Assembly: GCF_047501175.1 (NCBI RefSeq)
Contig: NZ_JBEQWH010000002.1
Location: 210,294-274,293 of the forward strand
Source of the DNA: Methanoprimaticola sp047501175
GTDB taxonomy: Archaea > Thermoplasmatota > Thermoplasmata > Methanomassiliicoccales > Methanomethylophilaceae
Direction of reading: 5' to 3'
DNA length: 64,000 nt
Part shown: positions 32,647-41,184 of the stretch, one piece after another
How the letters are laid out: each line of letters begins with the position of its first letter
Numbering within the stretch: position 1 is the first letter of the stretch
Notes under the pieces: generated by a model
What the model saw: the letters and a program-made list of their open reading frames with translations, nothing else
What the model was told of the DNA's origin: nothing
Database searches by the model: none
Translations under genes and position numbers: made by a program

Positions 32647-33759
32647 ATGGCAGGATCCAAAGTCTATTTCACCGACATGCGCTGCAAGATTGGGGACAGC
32701 CTCCTGCAGAAGACCGAACGCCTGGTCAGGGCCGCCGGGATCTCAGACATCGACATGGACCAGAAGATGGTGGCGATCAAGCTGCACTTCGGGGAGCTCG
32801 GAAACCTGTCGTTCCTGAGGCCCAACTATGCGAAGGTCATCGCGGACATCGTGAAGGAGAACGGGGGCATACCGTTCCTGACCGATTGCAACACCCTGTA
32901 CGTGGGATCTAGGAAGAACGCGGTGGAGCACATGGACACCGCCAACCTGAACGGCTTCTCCCCCATGAGCACGGGATGCCAGGTCATCATAGCGGACGGC
33001 CTCAGGGGATATGATGACGCGGAGATACCTCTGGACGGGGAGTACGTCAAGAGCGCCAAGATAGGGCGCGCCATCGCGGATGCGGACACGATCATCACGC
33101 TCTCCCACTTCAAATGCCACGAGCAGGCTGGGTTCGGAGGGGCCCTGAAGAACCTGGCGATGGGATGTGCGTCCCGTCGCGGGAAGATGGAGATGCACTC
33201 CGCCGGGAAGCCCGTTGTGGACGCCGAGAAGTGCAGAGGCTGCAGGAGATGCCTGGAGTTCTGTGCGGTCGACGCGATATCCATGGACGGGGGGAAGGCC
33301 GGGATCGACGAGGACTCGTGCGTCGGATGCGGGAGGTGCGTCAGCGTGTGCCCCTTCAACGCCATCGAGCCTATGTACGACGAGAGCCCCGACATCCTGA
33401 ACGCGAAGATCGTCGAGTACGCCATGGCGTCCATCAAGGGCAAGGACAGCTTCCACATAACCGTCATCTGCGACGTGTCCCCGTTCTGCGACTGCCACGG
33501 GGAGAACGACATGCCCGTCGTGCCGAACGTGGGCATACTCGCATCGTACGACCCGGTCGCCCTGGACAGGGCATGCATAGACCTCGTGCAGAAGCAGCAG
33601 ATGATCCCCGGGTCCCTCCTGTGGAACAACTGCGACGGGAGGAAACCGTCCGACGTTTTCAAGTGCGTCCAGCCCAGCACACGCTGGCAGAGCACGTTCG
33701 AGCATGCGGAGAGGATGGGATTCGGATCCTCCGACTACGAGCTCATAGAGGTAAGGTGA
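32647..33759 (+). CDS. DUF362 protein with 2x[4Fe-4S] ferredoxin domain
   Basis: A 370-residue cytosolic protein. DUF362 signatures are KLHFGELGNLSFLRPNYAKVIADIV, LTDCNTLYVGSR, LSHFKCHEQAGFGGALKNLAMG and VGILASYDPVALDRACIDLV. A ferredoxin insert (about 195-240) has CRGCRRCLEFC and CVGCGRCVSVC. These proteins are widespread in anaerobes and of uncertain function, probably redox. A TATA-like TAAATAAT lies about 30 bp upstream of the ATG. It is followed after 1 bp by the SWEET-like gene. Confidence 0.88.
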   Translation: MAGSKVYFTDMRCKIGDSLLQKTERLVRAAGISDIDMDQKMVAIKLHFGELGNLSFLRPNYAKVIADIVKENGGIPFLTDCNTLYVGSRKNAVEHMDTANLNGFSPMSTGCQVIIADGLRGYDDAEIPLDGEYVKSAKIGRAIADADTIITLSHFKCHEQAGFGGALKNLAMGCASRRGKMEMHSAGKPVVDAEKCRGCRRCLEFCAVDAISMDGGKAGIDEDSCVGCGRCVSVCPFNAIEPMYDESPDILNAKIVEYAMASIKGKDSFHITVICDVSPFCDCHGENDMPVVPNVGILASYDPVALDRACIDLVQKQQMIPGSLLWNNCDGRKPSDVFKCVQPSTRWQSTFEHAERMGFGSSDYELIEVR

Positions 33760-33760
33760 G

Positions 33761-34066
33761 ATGGACCCCATAGCCCTGGGCAACATCTTCGAGACCCTGA
33801 TGCTCCTCGGGTTCGCGTCCGCGTGGCCGTTCAACATCGTCCGCGCATGGAGGGCACGCACGTCCATAGGCACGAGCGTCGTGTTCATGGCAGCGGTCGA
33901 GTTCGCGTACGTCTGCGGGATGCTCAGCAAGATAGTGTCCGGTGACATCACGTACGTGTTCGCGTTCTACGTCCTGGACTTCATGCTGGTGGCCACCGCC
34001 CTGGCGATATACTTCAGGAACAGGGCCCTGGACAAGGCGCGTGGCAGACCTGTGTCGGACGATTGA
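33761..34066 (+). CDS. Small SWEET/PQ-loop-like membrane protein
   Basis: A 101-residue protein with three hydrophobic helices (about 8-25, 38-60 and 65-85). It contains FASAWPFNIVRAWRARTSIGTSVVF, which resembles the PQ-loop repeat of SemiSWEET-type transporters with P in the first helix. The substrate is unknown. It begins one base after the DUF362 stop. Confidence 0.7.
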   Translation: MDPIALGNIFETLMLLGFASAWPFNIVRAWRARTSIGTSVVFMAAVEFAYVCGMLSKIVSGDITYVFAFYVLDFMLVATALAIYFRNRALDKARGRPVSDD

Positions 34067-34092
34067 TGACGATCAGACGCGCAAACGACACT

Positions 34093-34110
34093 GGCTCCCT
34101 CCGGGGAGCC
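34093..34110 (+). terminator. Terminator after the SWEET-like gene
   Basis: GGCTCCC-TCCG-GGGAGCC, a perfect 7-bp stem, 26 bp beyond the SWEET-like stop, followed by TTGTCCTT. Confidence 0.65.
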
Positions 34111-34172
34111 TTGTCCTTCCACCGTGCATCCCTAGGCACTCTTTATAACGTTGAGAGCGTTAGGGACCCTCG

Positions 34173-35978
34173 ATGGAATCCTTTGAGGAATTGATTTCCA
34201 AGGCCGAAGCGGGGGACGTGCAGTCCTGCTTCGAGCTTGGGCAGAGGTGCGCGCTCGGCGAGGGCGTCGATGCGAGCGAGTCTGCCGCCTTCGGTTGGTA
34301 CATTCGCGCAGCCAAGATGGGTCACCCCGGGGCACAGTTCGTCGTAGGCCACTGCTACGCCTACGGTCTGACGGTCCCAGTAGACGCCATGGAGGGCTGC
34401 ATGTGGATGTTCCGCGCATCCATGGGGGGCAATGCGGAGGCGTACAGATGGCTGTCCGACTATTACCAGTCGCACGAGACGCCGAAAGACAGTGTTCTTT
34501 ATGACTACTTCAAACAGAGGAGTGGCCCCGAAGACCCTGATGCCACCTTCATGCTGGCAAAGCTCAAGGAGCTGGCCGTTGGAACCGAGTTCGACCCCGC
34601 CGGGGCCTGCGCGGACTACAACGAGGCCGCGAAGTCCGGGCACTATGCCGCACGCCTGATGGCTGCGACATGCGTTCTCAACGGAATGGGAACCGCCCGT
34701 GACAGGTCACGCGGTGCAGGACTCCTCCAGGAGCTCGCGGACGACGGCTATGCGCCCGCCGCGATCAGCCTCGGAAGGTGCTATGAGTACGGGTACGGCG
34801 TCGACAGGGACCGCTCCAAGGCATTCGCCATATACAGGGAGCTCGCCGAGTTCGGTAACGATGCGGGGATGTACAGCCTCGGAAGGTGCTACATGGACGG
34901 CGTCGGTGTGGACAAGGACGGACCCATGGCATACGCATGGTACTCCGCTGCCGCGGGCAGGGGATCCATAGCCGCCATATACGGTCTCGCTAGATGCCAC
35001 ATCGGCGGGGTCGGCACCGAGAAGAACCGCGACCTCGGCCTGAAGCTCCTGGAGGAGGCCGCATCGTTCGGCCAGACCGATGCGATGGTCATGCTGGGAC
35101 AGCTCAACGCCCGCGGAAAGCAGGTGAAGAAGAACACCCAGGCGTCCGCATCCTGGTTCAAGAAGGCCGCGGACCTCGGGGACGGTTACGCCCAGCTCAT
35201 CACAGGAGACAACTACTCCAACGGGACCGGGCTCAAGAAGGACAGCAAGCTCGCCATGAGGTACTACCTCATGTCCGCCGCACACGGCAACGATGTCGCG
35301 TGCTTCAACGTCGGAAACGCCTATGCGCTCGGCCGCGGTGTTCCCAGGAGCGACGAGCAGGCGTTCATCTGGCTCAACAGGGCCGCCGAGGACAACTACA
35401 TGAAGGCCCAGTACTCCGTCGCCGAAGCCTACGCCAAGGGACGCGGGGTCCAGAAGAGCATCGCCAAGTCTTTCTCCATCCACAAGCAGCTGGCGGAGAA
35501 CGGCTTCGCCAAGTCCCAGTACCACGTCGCATACGGGTACATGGAGGGCGAGGGTACCGAGAAGGACCCGGCCGTCGCATACCAGTGGTTCGTCAAGGGC
35601 GCCGAAGGAGACGACCCCGTCTGCCTCTACTACGCCGGATACTGCTGCCAGAACGGTCTCGGGACCGAGAAGGACATGGACAAGGCCATCGACTGGTACA
35701 CCCGTGCCGCCCAGTTCGGGCACATCATGTCCAGGGAGATCGTCCAGAAGCTGACGGGACAGAAGGTCGAGATCAAGGAGAAGGAGTCCCCGTTCCAGGC
35801 CTACCTCAGGTCCGCTGAGAAGGGAGACCCCGACGCCATGTTCATCGTCGGCCGTTGCTACCAGGACGGCGTGGGCACCGAGAAGGACCCCGCCAAGGCC
35901 GCGGAGTGGATCCAGAAGGCCGCTGACAAGGGCAACGCCGCCGCGAAGCGCATAATCTCGCAGTCTTCGAAGCAGTGA
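34173..35978 (+). CDS. Large Sel1-like repeat protein
   Basis: A 601-residue protein composed of roughly fourteen Sel1-like repeats of about 36 residues. Repeated GRCYxxGxGVxxDxxKA patterns are visible throughout (for example LGRCYEYGYGVDRDRSKAF and VGRCYQDGVGTEKDPAKAA). There is no signal peptide. A CTTTATAAC box centred near 34144 predicts a leaderless start at 34173. Sel1 proteins act as binding scaffolds and are abundant in gut-associated Methanomassiliicoccales; the partner is unknown. A T-tailed terminator follows. Confidence 0.92.
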   Translation: MESFEELISKAEAGDVQSCFELGQRCALGEGVDASESAAFGWYIRAAKMGHPGAQFVVGHCYAYGLTVPVDAMEGCMWMFRASMGGNAEAYRWLSDYYQSHETPKDSVLYDYFKQRSGPEDPDATFMLAKLKELAVGTEFDPAGACADYNEAAKSGHYAARLMAATCVLNGMGTARDRSRGAGLLQELADDGYAPAAISLGRCYEYGYGVDRDRSKAFAIYRELAEFGNDAGMYSLGRCYMDGVGVDKDGPMAYAWYSAAAGRGSIAAIYGLARCHIGGVGTEKNRDLGLKLLEEAASFGQTDAMVMLGQLNARGKQVKKNTQASASWFKKAADLGDGYAQLITGDNYSNGTGLKKDSKLAMRYYLMSAAHGNDVACFNVGNAYALGRGVPRSDEQAFIWLNRAAEDNYMKAQYSVAEAYAKGRGVQKSIAKSFSIHKQLAENGFAKSQYHVAYGYMEGEGTEKDPAVAYQWFVKGAEGDDPVCLYYAGYCCQNGLGTEKDMDKAIDWYTRAAQFGHIMSREIVQKLTGQKVEIKEKESPFQAYLRSAEKGDPDAMFIVGRCYQDGVGTEKDPAKAAEWIQKAADKGNAAAKRIISQSSKQ

Positions 35979-35986
35979 GATAAACA

Positions 35987-36011
35987 GGCGGGGACCACCC
36001 CGCCATTTTTT
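35987..36011 (+). terminator. Terminator of the large Sel1 gene
   Basis: GGCGGGG-ACCA-CCCCGCC stem followed by A and six T, 8 bp past the stop. The clearest terminator in the window. Confidence 0.85.
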
Positions 36012-36026
36012 GATGTTTTGCGATGA

Positions 36027-36131
36027 TCAGAGGATCATCACGATGCCCGCCGCGAGAAGCACGACGAGGGACAGGATGGGAAGCAGTCCGACGACCCTGT
36101 CCTGTTTGGGGAATGAAGCTGTCTCCTTCAT
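36027..36131 (-). CDS. Putative 34-residue single-helix membrane protein
   Basis: A short frame encoding MKETASFPKQDRVVG followed by a hydrophobic helix (LLPILSLVVLLAAGIVMIL). A minus-strand TTATTTAGG box lies about 25-30 bp upstream of the ATG, which suits a leaderless archaeal gene, and the stop is TGA as everywhere in the window. No homologue is recognised. It fits the 200-bp gap between the Sel1 terminator and the phosphatase gene. Confidence 0.4.
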   Translation of the reverse strand: MKETASFPKQDRVVGLLPILSLVVLLAAGIVMIL

Positions 36132-36208
36132 GCCCGGTGCATGCGTGTACACCTAAATAACCCATCCTTCAAAAGGGCATAAAAACAACCTCTCTATACG
36201 GGTATACC

Positions 36209-36688
36209 GTGAGCGTAGGCAGGATAAAGGTCATGTTCGTCTGCTACGGGAACATCTGCAGGAGTCCCATCGCAGAATTCTCTTTCAAGAAACTACTCGA
36301 AGACGAAGGCCTGAGCGACAGGTTCACCGTGTGCTCCTCGGGAACCAGCGGCGACCATCTGGGGGAGTCCCCCGACAGGAGGGCGGTGGCCACGCTCGGC
36401 ATGCATGGCATCTCATGCGAGGGGAAGCACGCCAGCAGGCTCCTCCGTTCGAATTACCTGGACTACGACTACATCATCGGCATGGACTCCAGGAACATCG
36501 ATTACATCCGTCGCATGTGTCCGCCTGAGCATGTGTGCGAGATCGGCCTCCTGATGGACTTCGCCGGAGGCGGTGAGGTCGCCGACCCGTACTACACAGG
36601 CGATTTCGAACGTGCATATCTCGATATAACCAGGGGATGCCGCGGACTTCTGGACCACATCCTGGAACAGCATCCGGAGCTCAGATGA
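36209..36688 (+). CDS. Low-molecular-weight protein tyrosine phosphatase
   Basis: A 159-residue LMW-PTP. The catalytic P-loop VCYGNICRSP (C-x5-R-S) is near residue 11, and the general-acid loop is DPYYTGDFE. It dephosphorylates phosphotyrosine or small phosphate esters. The GTG start at 36209 is 27 bp from a CATAAAAAC TATA-like box. The stop overlaps the next start (ATGA), giving a phosphatase-ThpR-Imm5-like operon. Confidence 0.92.
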   Translation: MSVGRIKVMFVCYGNICRSPIAEFSFKKLLEDEGLSDRFTVCSSGTSGDHLGESPDRRAVATLGMHGISCEGKHASRLLRSNYLDYDYIIGMDSRNIDYIRRMCPPEHVCEIGLLMDFAGGGEVADPYYTGDFERAYLDITRGCRGLLDHILEQHPELR

Positions 36689-37233
36689 CACTCATCAGGG
36701 CGTTCATCTCCATACATGTCCCCTCCACGTCCGAGGCGGAAGGCCTCCGCAGGGACCTCAGGATAGCCGGACTGAGACCGTCCCCTGCCGAACAGACTCA
36801 CATAACACTGAGATTCATAGGCGACGTGGACGATTCCAAGGTCAGGAAGATATCTGAGTGCGTCGAACGCGCCGTGCACGGAACGGGGAGGTTCGATGTG
36901 GAGGTATCCGGGTTCGGGGCATTCCCGAACAAGGAGCGTCCGACCGTGCTGTGGATGGGCGTCGGTCCCGAGGATGTCCTGTCCGGGATGTCCGAGGGCA
37001 TATCGTCCGAACTGAGAAAGGCCGGCATACCGTTCGACCCGAAGCCGTTCAAGGCCCACGTGACCGTGGCAAGGTGCAGGGACAGGATGGACCCGTCAGA
37101 GCTGTTCTCCAAGTACTCCGACAGGACGTTCTGCAGATTCCAGTGCTCGGAGGTGCTCGTGATGAGGAGCGTGCTCGGACCGAAGGGCGCGACGCACACG
37201 GTCCTCTCCAGGATACCGCTGGGTGAGCGATGA
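36685..37233 (+). CDS. thpR: RNA 2',3'-cyclic phosphodiesterase
   Basis: A 182-residue 2H phosphoesterase with both catalytic HxT motifs, HITLRFIGDV (about 38) and HVTVARCRD (about 120), and the family N terminus IRAFISIHVP. It opens 2',3'-cyclic phosphates at RNA ends to 2'-phosphates. Start at ATG 36685 within the upstream stop. Confidence 0.92.
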   Translation: MTLIRAFISIHVPSTSEAEGLRRDLRIAGLRPSPAEQTHITLRFIGDVDDSKVRKISECVERAVHGTGRFDVEVSGFGAFPNKERPTVLWMGVGPEDVLSGMSEGISSELRKAGIPFDPKPFKAHVTVARCRDRMDPSELFSKYSDRTFCRFQCSEVLVMRSVLGPKGATHTVLSRIPLGER

Positions 37234-37676
37234 TGTCCGGACCGAAGATCCGCATAGACGACTCCGTGGAGCTCCGTTCGGAACTCTCCGGGATCGTCGA
37301 TGGGAGGAGCCAGAAGGTCCTGGCGCTGTGGGCCAGGGCCATGGCCGAACGCATCGCGATGGAATTCCCGGAGAGCGATGCGGTGTCCGAATCCACCGTG
37401 GCCCTGTCGGAGACGGTCGACGGCTTCATAGACGGGACCATGTCCGTCGGAGAGATCCGCCGCCGCGGTCTAGAGGTACATGCGCTCGCCAGGGATGCCG
37501 AGGGTGCGGAACAGGCCGCGATACGGACCATCGGACAGGCCCTGTCCGTGTGTCACATGAGGGAGCATGCCCTCGTCGCCTCGGACTATGCGATCAGGAC
37601 TGTCAACCTCCTCCGTCCCGGCGACATCGGAGCGGTGATCGATGAGAGGAACACCCAGATCAGGGACCTCGCCTGA
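37230..37676 (+). CDS. Imm5-like domain protein
   Basis: A 148-residue helical protein with LALWARAMAERIAMEFPESDAVSES..., RRGLEVHALARDAEG, IRTIGQALSVCHMREHALVASDYAIR. This resembles the 'putative immunity protein' (Imm5-like) family often found singly in anaerobes. No toxin is adjacent, so an immunity role is not supported locally. Start overlaps the ThpR stop by four bases. Confidence 0.65.
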   Translation: MMSGPKIRIDDSVELRSELSGIVDGRSQKVLALWARAMAERIAMEFPESDAVSESTVALSETVDGFIDGTMSVGEIRRRGLEVHALARDAEGAEQAAIRTIGQALSVCHMREHALVASDYAIRTVNLLRPGDIGAVIDERNTQIRDLA

Positions 37677-37703
37677 GCCCATGGCATACGGACCTCGGTA
37701 CCC

Positions 37704-37727
37704 TACACATCCAAGAGCGTATGTGTA
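37704..37727 (+). promoter_or_regulatory. Inverted repeat upstream of the pilin-like operon
   Basis: Perfect 7-bp arms TACACAT/ATGTGTA separated by 10 bp, ending 57 bp before the first pilin-like ATG. Could be an operator (half-sites one helical turn and a half apart) or the terminator of the preceding operon. Confidence 0.4.
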
Positions 37728-37784
37728 ACACTTACTCAGTCGCAGAGGTTCTTATTCTAGGAAAGGAAAACCGTCCCGAGGACC

Positions 37785-38234
37785 ATGAAAATGGATAATC
37801 GTGACACGGGAACGATGGGAGGAATAGAGGGCCTCCCGCTACAGCTCATGATCGTCATACTGGTGGCGACCATGGGCGCAGGGATATTGATCGGATGGAT
37901 GAACAGCATAGAGGCCCCGCAGTCGATAGGGGAGGTGACCGTCGATGAAGATTGCATCGAAGTGAGAGAGGACGGGTATCTCGATGGTTTCACCGTAACC
38001 GTCACGGACCAGGACGGGAACCTTCTCGAGGGTGCCACCGTGGTCCTGGACGGTCTCAACGTGACAAATGAAGACGGGACGCCCCATGGTAAGACCGGAT
38101 TGAACGGCAAGGTGTCTTTCAGCGGATTGAAGATAGACCCCTACGGGAGCGGGACGGTAGGATTCATCAACGTCCTGGTGACGAAGACGGGATACACCGA
38201 GAGCAATGACGTGAAGATCACGGTGATACTGTGA
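37785..38234 (+). CDS. Type IV pilin-like/pseudopilin protein 1
   Basis: A 149-residue protein with a short N-terminal leader (ending ...TMGGIEG), one hydrophobic helix (LPLQLMIVILVATMGAGILIGWM) and a beta-rich extracytoplasmic domain (TVTVTDQDGNLLEGATVVLDGL, resembling carboxypeptidase-regulatory or Ig-like folds). This layout is typical of archaeal pilin-like proteins cleaved by a class III signal peptidase. It is first of three overlapping genes of the same design. Confidence 0.7.
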   Translation: MKMDNRDTGTMGGIEGLPLQLMIVILVATMGAGILIGWMNSIEAPQSIGEVTVDEDCIEVREDGYLDGFTVTVTDQDGNLLEGATVVLDGLNVTNEDGTPHGKTGLNGKVSFSGLKIDPYGSGTVGFINVLVTKTGYTESNDVKITVIL

Positions 38235-38662
38235 TAAGGGACCGCCGTGGCATCATCGGCATGCCGATAAAACTTGCCGTGGCGGTCCTGGTAATCGCCA
38301 CGATGACACCTGTGATCGTCGACATGGTGGACGATGCCGAGGACTCCCTGTCCACCATCGACACGGAATCGGAGGCCAGGAAGATAATGGAGGCCGTCTC
38401 GGATGCATTCTTCGGAGGTTACGGATGCACCGTATCCGTCAACGTGTCGATCCCGACCGGGGAATCGATAGTCCTGGGCGGAAGCTCCGGGAACGAGTAT
38501 TCCCTGAGGATAATGGCGAACGGCGAGGTCAAGAAGAAGATCATGCTGGAGAGACCGGGCGTCCCGGTGCTCAATGACGAGATCGAGATCTCCGGGGACA
38601 CGGTCCTGAAGGTCATCAGCTGCTGGGACGGGGACAGGTCGGGGGTGAGAGTCGAGACATGA
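38231..38662 (+). CDS. Type IV pilin-like/pseudopilin protein 2
   Basis: A 143-residue protein starting in the GTGA overlap with the previous gene. RDRRGIIGMPIKLAVAVLVIATMTPVIVDMV gives a charged leader and a hydrophobic helix like archaeal pilins; the remainder is a small beta domain (CTVSVNVSIPTGESIVLGGSS). Its partners are the flanking pilin-like genes. Confidence 0.68.
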   Translation: MIRDRRGIIGMPIKLAVAVLVIATMTPVIVDMVDDAEDSLSTIDTESEARKIMEAVSDAFFGGYGCTVSVNVSIPTGESIVLGGSSGNEYSLRIMANGEVKKKIMLERPGVPVLNDEIEISGDTVLKVISCWDGDRSGVRVET

Positions 38663-39144
38663 TCGAGTTCACCCTGTCCAGGGTCGTCCTGTGCGTATGC
38701 TGCATCTCGCTCCTGGCGGCCTCCGTCGGAATACTGGAGACATCCCATAACCGTGACGAGGGACTGATGAGCGATAACCTGGCAGAAGGCATAGCGGACC
38801 TCCTGGACAGATTCCAGGCATCCGAGGCCGACGAGATGGTCCTGAGAGGGTACGAGCTCCTTCCGTCCGAATCGCATGTGCTGATCGTCAAGGACCATGT
38901 GGTGACGGTGACGGACGGCGAACGCCAATCCAAGGCGGCGACCGCATACGGGGGATCCGTGGAGCTGGACCACGGGTCGGAGGTCGTGATCCGGAAGTCA
39001 CTGTCCGAAGGTCTCGGCTATATGCCTGACGGCACTGGCGAAGATATCGATCTCATCGACCGTGTTATAGATGTATGTGGACGCACGGGCGCTACCGTCG
39101 ATGCCGCGCGAGACATAGAACGGATGGGTGCAATGCATCCCTGA
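38659..39144 (+). CDS. Pilin-like protein 3, 3' end antisense to cysteine desulfurase
   Basis: A 161-residue frame starting in the ATGA overlap with gene 2. It has one N-terminal helix (VVLCVCCISLLAASVGIL) and a soluble domain. The last 49 codons (38998-39144) run through the 3' end of the convergent cysteine desulfurase gene. The natural end may be earlier, near VVIRKS at codons 109-114, with a lost stop. The operon and size still support a pilin-like accessory subunit. Confidence 0.6.
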   Translation: MIEFTLSRVVLCVCCISLLAASVGILETSHNRDEGLMSDNLAEGIADLLDRFQASEADEMVLRGYELLPSESHVLIVKDHVVTVTDGERQSKAATAYGGSVELDHGSEVVIRKSLSEGLGYMPDGTGEDIDLIDRVIDVCGRTGATVDAARDIERMGAMHP

Positions 39145-40227
39145 GCGTATCATGACCCCGGCCATGCTGTCTAGCATCATGCCGATGTCATGGGCGCCCA
39201 GCCCGTCTATGTTGAAGGAGAAGACACTTCCCCTGAGGGATGGCTCGTCCGGCCCGACCACATGAAGGCCCGGGACGTCCTCCAGGTCCGAGAATATCCT
39301 CCTCATGAGCATGGAATCCCACTTCTCCACCTCGTCCATCCCGATCCTGGAGAGGTACTCTATCGCGGCCTTCGTACCGACTATGCCCGCATAGTCGTGC
39401 AGTCCGGCCTCGAACCTGTCAGGTATCGGGGCCAGATTGACGGAATCGTATGTCGCCAGACCAACCGTGCCTCCTCCCAGGGCCATGGGGCGGAGCCTCT
39501 CGAGGACCTCGCGCTTCCCGTACATGACGCCCATGCCGGAGGGCCCCAGCATCTTGTGTATCGACATGCAGTATATGTCCGCGTCCAGGTCCTCCAGGTC
39601 CACCTTCATGTGCGGTGCCGATTGGGCGCCGTCGACGATGACCGTCGCCCCGTAGTCATGGGCTATCTCGGAGACGGCCTTTATCGGTACCGTGCACCCC
39701 GTGACATTGCTCGATTGCTGGACGGAGACCACCTTGACCTTGCGGTCCATGCACCTGTGGAACGCCTCGATGTCGAACCTTCCATCCTTGCCGCTCCTGG
39801 AGAAGCGCCTCTCCACCCCCGCGGTCTCGGCCAGCCTCATCCAGGGGACGTGATTGGAGTTGTGCTCCATGTCCGTCGTCACGACGACGTCCCCCCTCTT
39901 CAGCCCCAGTCCGTACGCGGCGGTGTTCAGACCTTCGGTGCAGTTCCGCGTGAAGACGTAGCATTCGGGATCCTTCGTCCCGAAGAAGGACGCCAGGGTC
40001 TCCCTGGACTCGTCCACCGCTATCGAGACGCGTGTTGCCATGGAATGAACGCTGCGACCCCCGCATGCCGGATACTCCTCGTAATACTCGGTGACGGCAC
40101 GGATGACGCTGTCAGGCCTCAGGGACTGACATGCGCTGTCCAGATAGATCCCCTGTCCCTTGCGTACCGTCGGAAAGTCTTTGCGGACCGAGTTCACGTC
40201 CATGGATGCCCTTATGGGATTCTCCAT
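38998..40227 (-). CDS. Cysteine desulfurase, SufS/CsdA type
   Basis: A 409-residue class V aminotransferase. It contains YLDSACQSLRP, the TRNCTEGLN segment, DMEHNSN, the VDGAQSAPHM aspartate region, the SIHKMLGPSGMG lysine motif, and a C-terminal RSGMHCTHPFY with the SufS-type catalytic cysteine (RxGxHC). It mobilises sulfur from cysteine for Fe-S or thiolation chemistry. The start at 40227 is 26 bp from a TTATAA box shared with divergent pyrD. Confidence 0.92.
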   Translation of the reverse strand: MENPIRASMDVNSVRKDFPTVRKGQGIYLDSACQSLRPDSVIRAVTEYYEEYPACGGRSVHSMATRVSIAVDESRETLASFFGTKDPECYVFTRNCTEGLNTAAYGLGLKRGDVVVTTDMEHNSNHVPWMRLAETAGVERRFSRSGKDGRFDIEAFHRCMDRKVKVVSVQQSSNVTGCTVPIKAVSEIAHDYGATVIVDGAQSAPHMKVDLEDLDADIYCMSIHKMLGPSGMGVMYGKREVLERLRPMALGGGTVGLATYDSVNLAPIPDRFEAGLHDYAGIVGTKAAIEYLSRIGMDEVEKWDSMLMRRIFSDLEDVPGLHVVGPDEPSLRGSVFSFNIDGLGAHDIGMMLDSMAGVMIRSGMHCTHPFYVSRGIDGSARASTYIYNTVDEIDIFASAVRHIAETFGQ

Positions 40228-40250
40228 ATTAACCCGCGCCCGCGACTATC

Positions 40251-40256
40251 TTATAA
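40251..40256. promoter_or_regulatory. Shared TATA box of divergent cysteine desulfurase and pyrD
   Basis: A symmetric TTATAA core, flanked as CTTATAAAG, is centred at 40253-40254. The desulfurase ATG (40227) and the pyrD ATG (40279) are each about 26 bp away on opposite sides, so one box could direct two leaderless transcripts. Confidence 0.6.
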
Positions 40257-40278
40257 AGCGATGTGCATGGGTTCGGAC

Positions 40279-41184
40279 ATGGTATCGCTGAGGACCGCGA
40301 TCGGAGATTTGGAGATCGACAGACCTGGGATGGTCGCTTCCGGGATCATGGACGAGACCGGACCGTCACTCGTCCGCATGATCGGATGCGGATGCGGCGC
40401 GGTGGTGACCAAGTCCATCGGACTGGAGCCCAACGCCGGACACATGAACCCGTGCTTCACAGAGGTGACCGGCGGGTACGTCAATGCGATGGGCCTTCCC
40501 AACCCCGGAATAGAGCTGTTCGCGGAGGAGATGGAGGTCGCGGTCAGGGCCGGGAAGGTCATAGGGTCCATATACGGATCCTCGGCGGAGGACTTCTCCA
40601 AACTGGCAGCCAGGATGGAGGACTTCGGAGCCTCGGCCGTCGAGCTGAACCTCTCGTGCCCCCATGCCAAGGGGTACGGGATGGAGGTCGGGACCGACCC
40701 CGTCATGGTCCGCTCCATAGTCTCAGCGGTCAAATCATCGGTCTCCATCCCCGTATGGGCCAAGCTGACGCCCAACACGCACATCCTCCAGGACATCGGC
40801 CTCGCCGTGCAGGATGCGGGAGGGGATGCGGTCGTCGCGATAAACACCCTCAAGGCGATGGTCATCGAGCCCGAGTTCGCAAGGCCCCTACTCAGCAACA
40901 GGTTCGGAGGCCTCTCCGGAGAGGGCATCAAACCCGTCGGGGTAAGGGCGATATACGACCTGAGGACGGTCCTCGACATCCCTCTGGTAGGGGTCGGGGG
41001 GATCGCGACATGGAGGGACGCGGCCGAGTACATAATGGCCGGAGCGTCCGCGTTCCAGGTCGGTAGCGCAGTGGGGACGAGAGGACCGGAGGTGTTCGAC
41101 GAGATAAACTCGGGACTCTCGGGATTCATGGAAGAATACGGGTACGACTCGATCGGGTCCATGGTAGGTGTTGCCCATGAGTGA
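40279..41184 (+). CDS. pyrD: Dihydroorotate dehydrogenase, catalytic subunit (class 1B)
   Basis: A 301-residue flavoprotein of pyrimidine synthesis. It shows SGIMDETGPSLVRM, TKSIGLEPNAGH, NLSCPHAKGYGMEVG (with the Cys used as active base in class 1B), WAKLTPNTHI, NTLKAMVI and the FMN-phosphate site GVGGIATWRDAAEYI. The start at 40279 is chosen because a TTATAA box 26 bp upstream predicts a leaderless mRNA; ATGs at 40261 and 40267 would lie ahead of the predicted transcript start. It pairs with pyrK (8-bp overlap). Confidence 0.93.
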   Translation: MVSLRTAIGDLEIDRPGMVASGIMDETGPSLVRMIGCGCGAVVTKSIGLEPNAGHMNPCFTEVTGGYVNAMGLPNPGIELFAEEMEVAVRAGKVIGSIYGSSAEDFSKLAARMEDFGASAVELNLSCPHAKGYGMEVGTDPVMVRSIVSAVKSSVSIPVWAKLTPNTHILQDIGLAVQDAGGDAVVAINTLKAMVIEPEFARPLLSNRFGGLSGEGIKPVGVRAIYDLRTVLDIPLVGVGGIATWRDAAEYIMAGASAFQVGSAVGTRGPEVFDEINSGLSGFMEEYGYDSIGSMVGVAHE

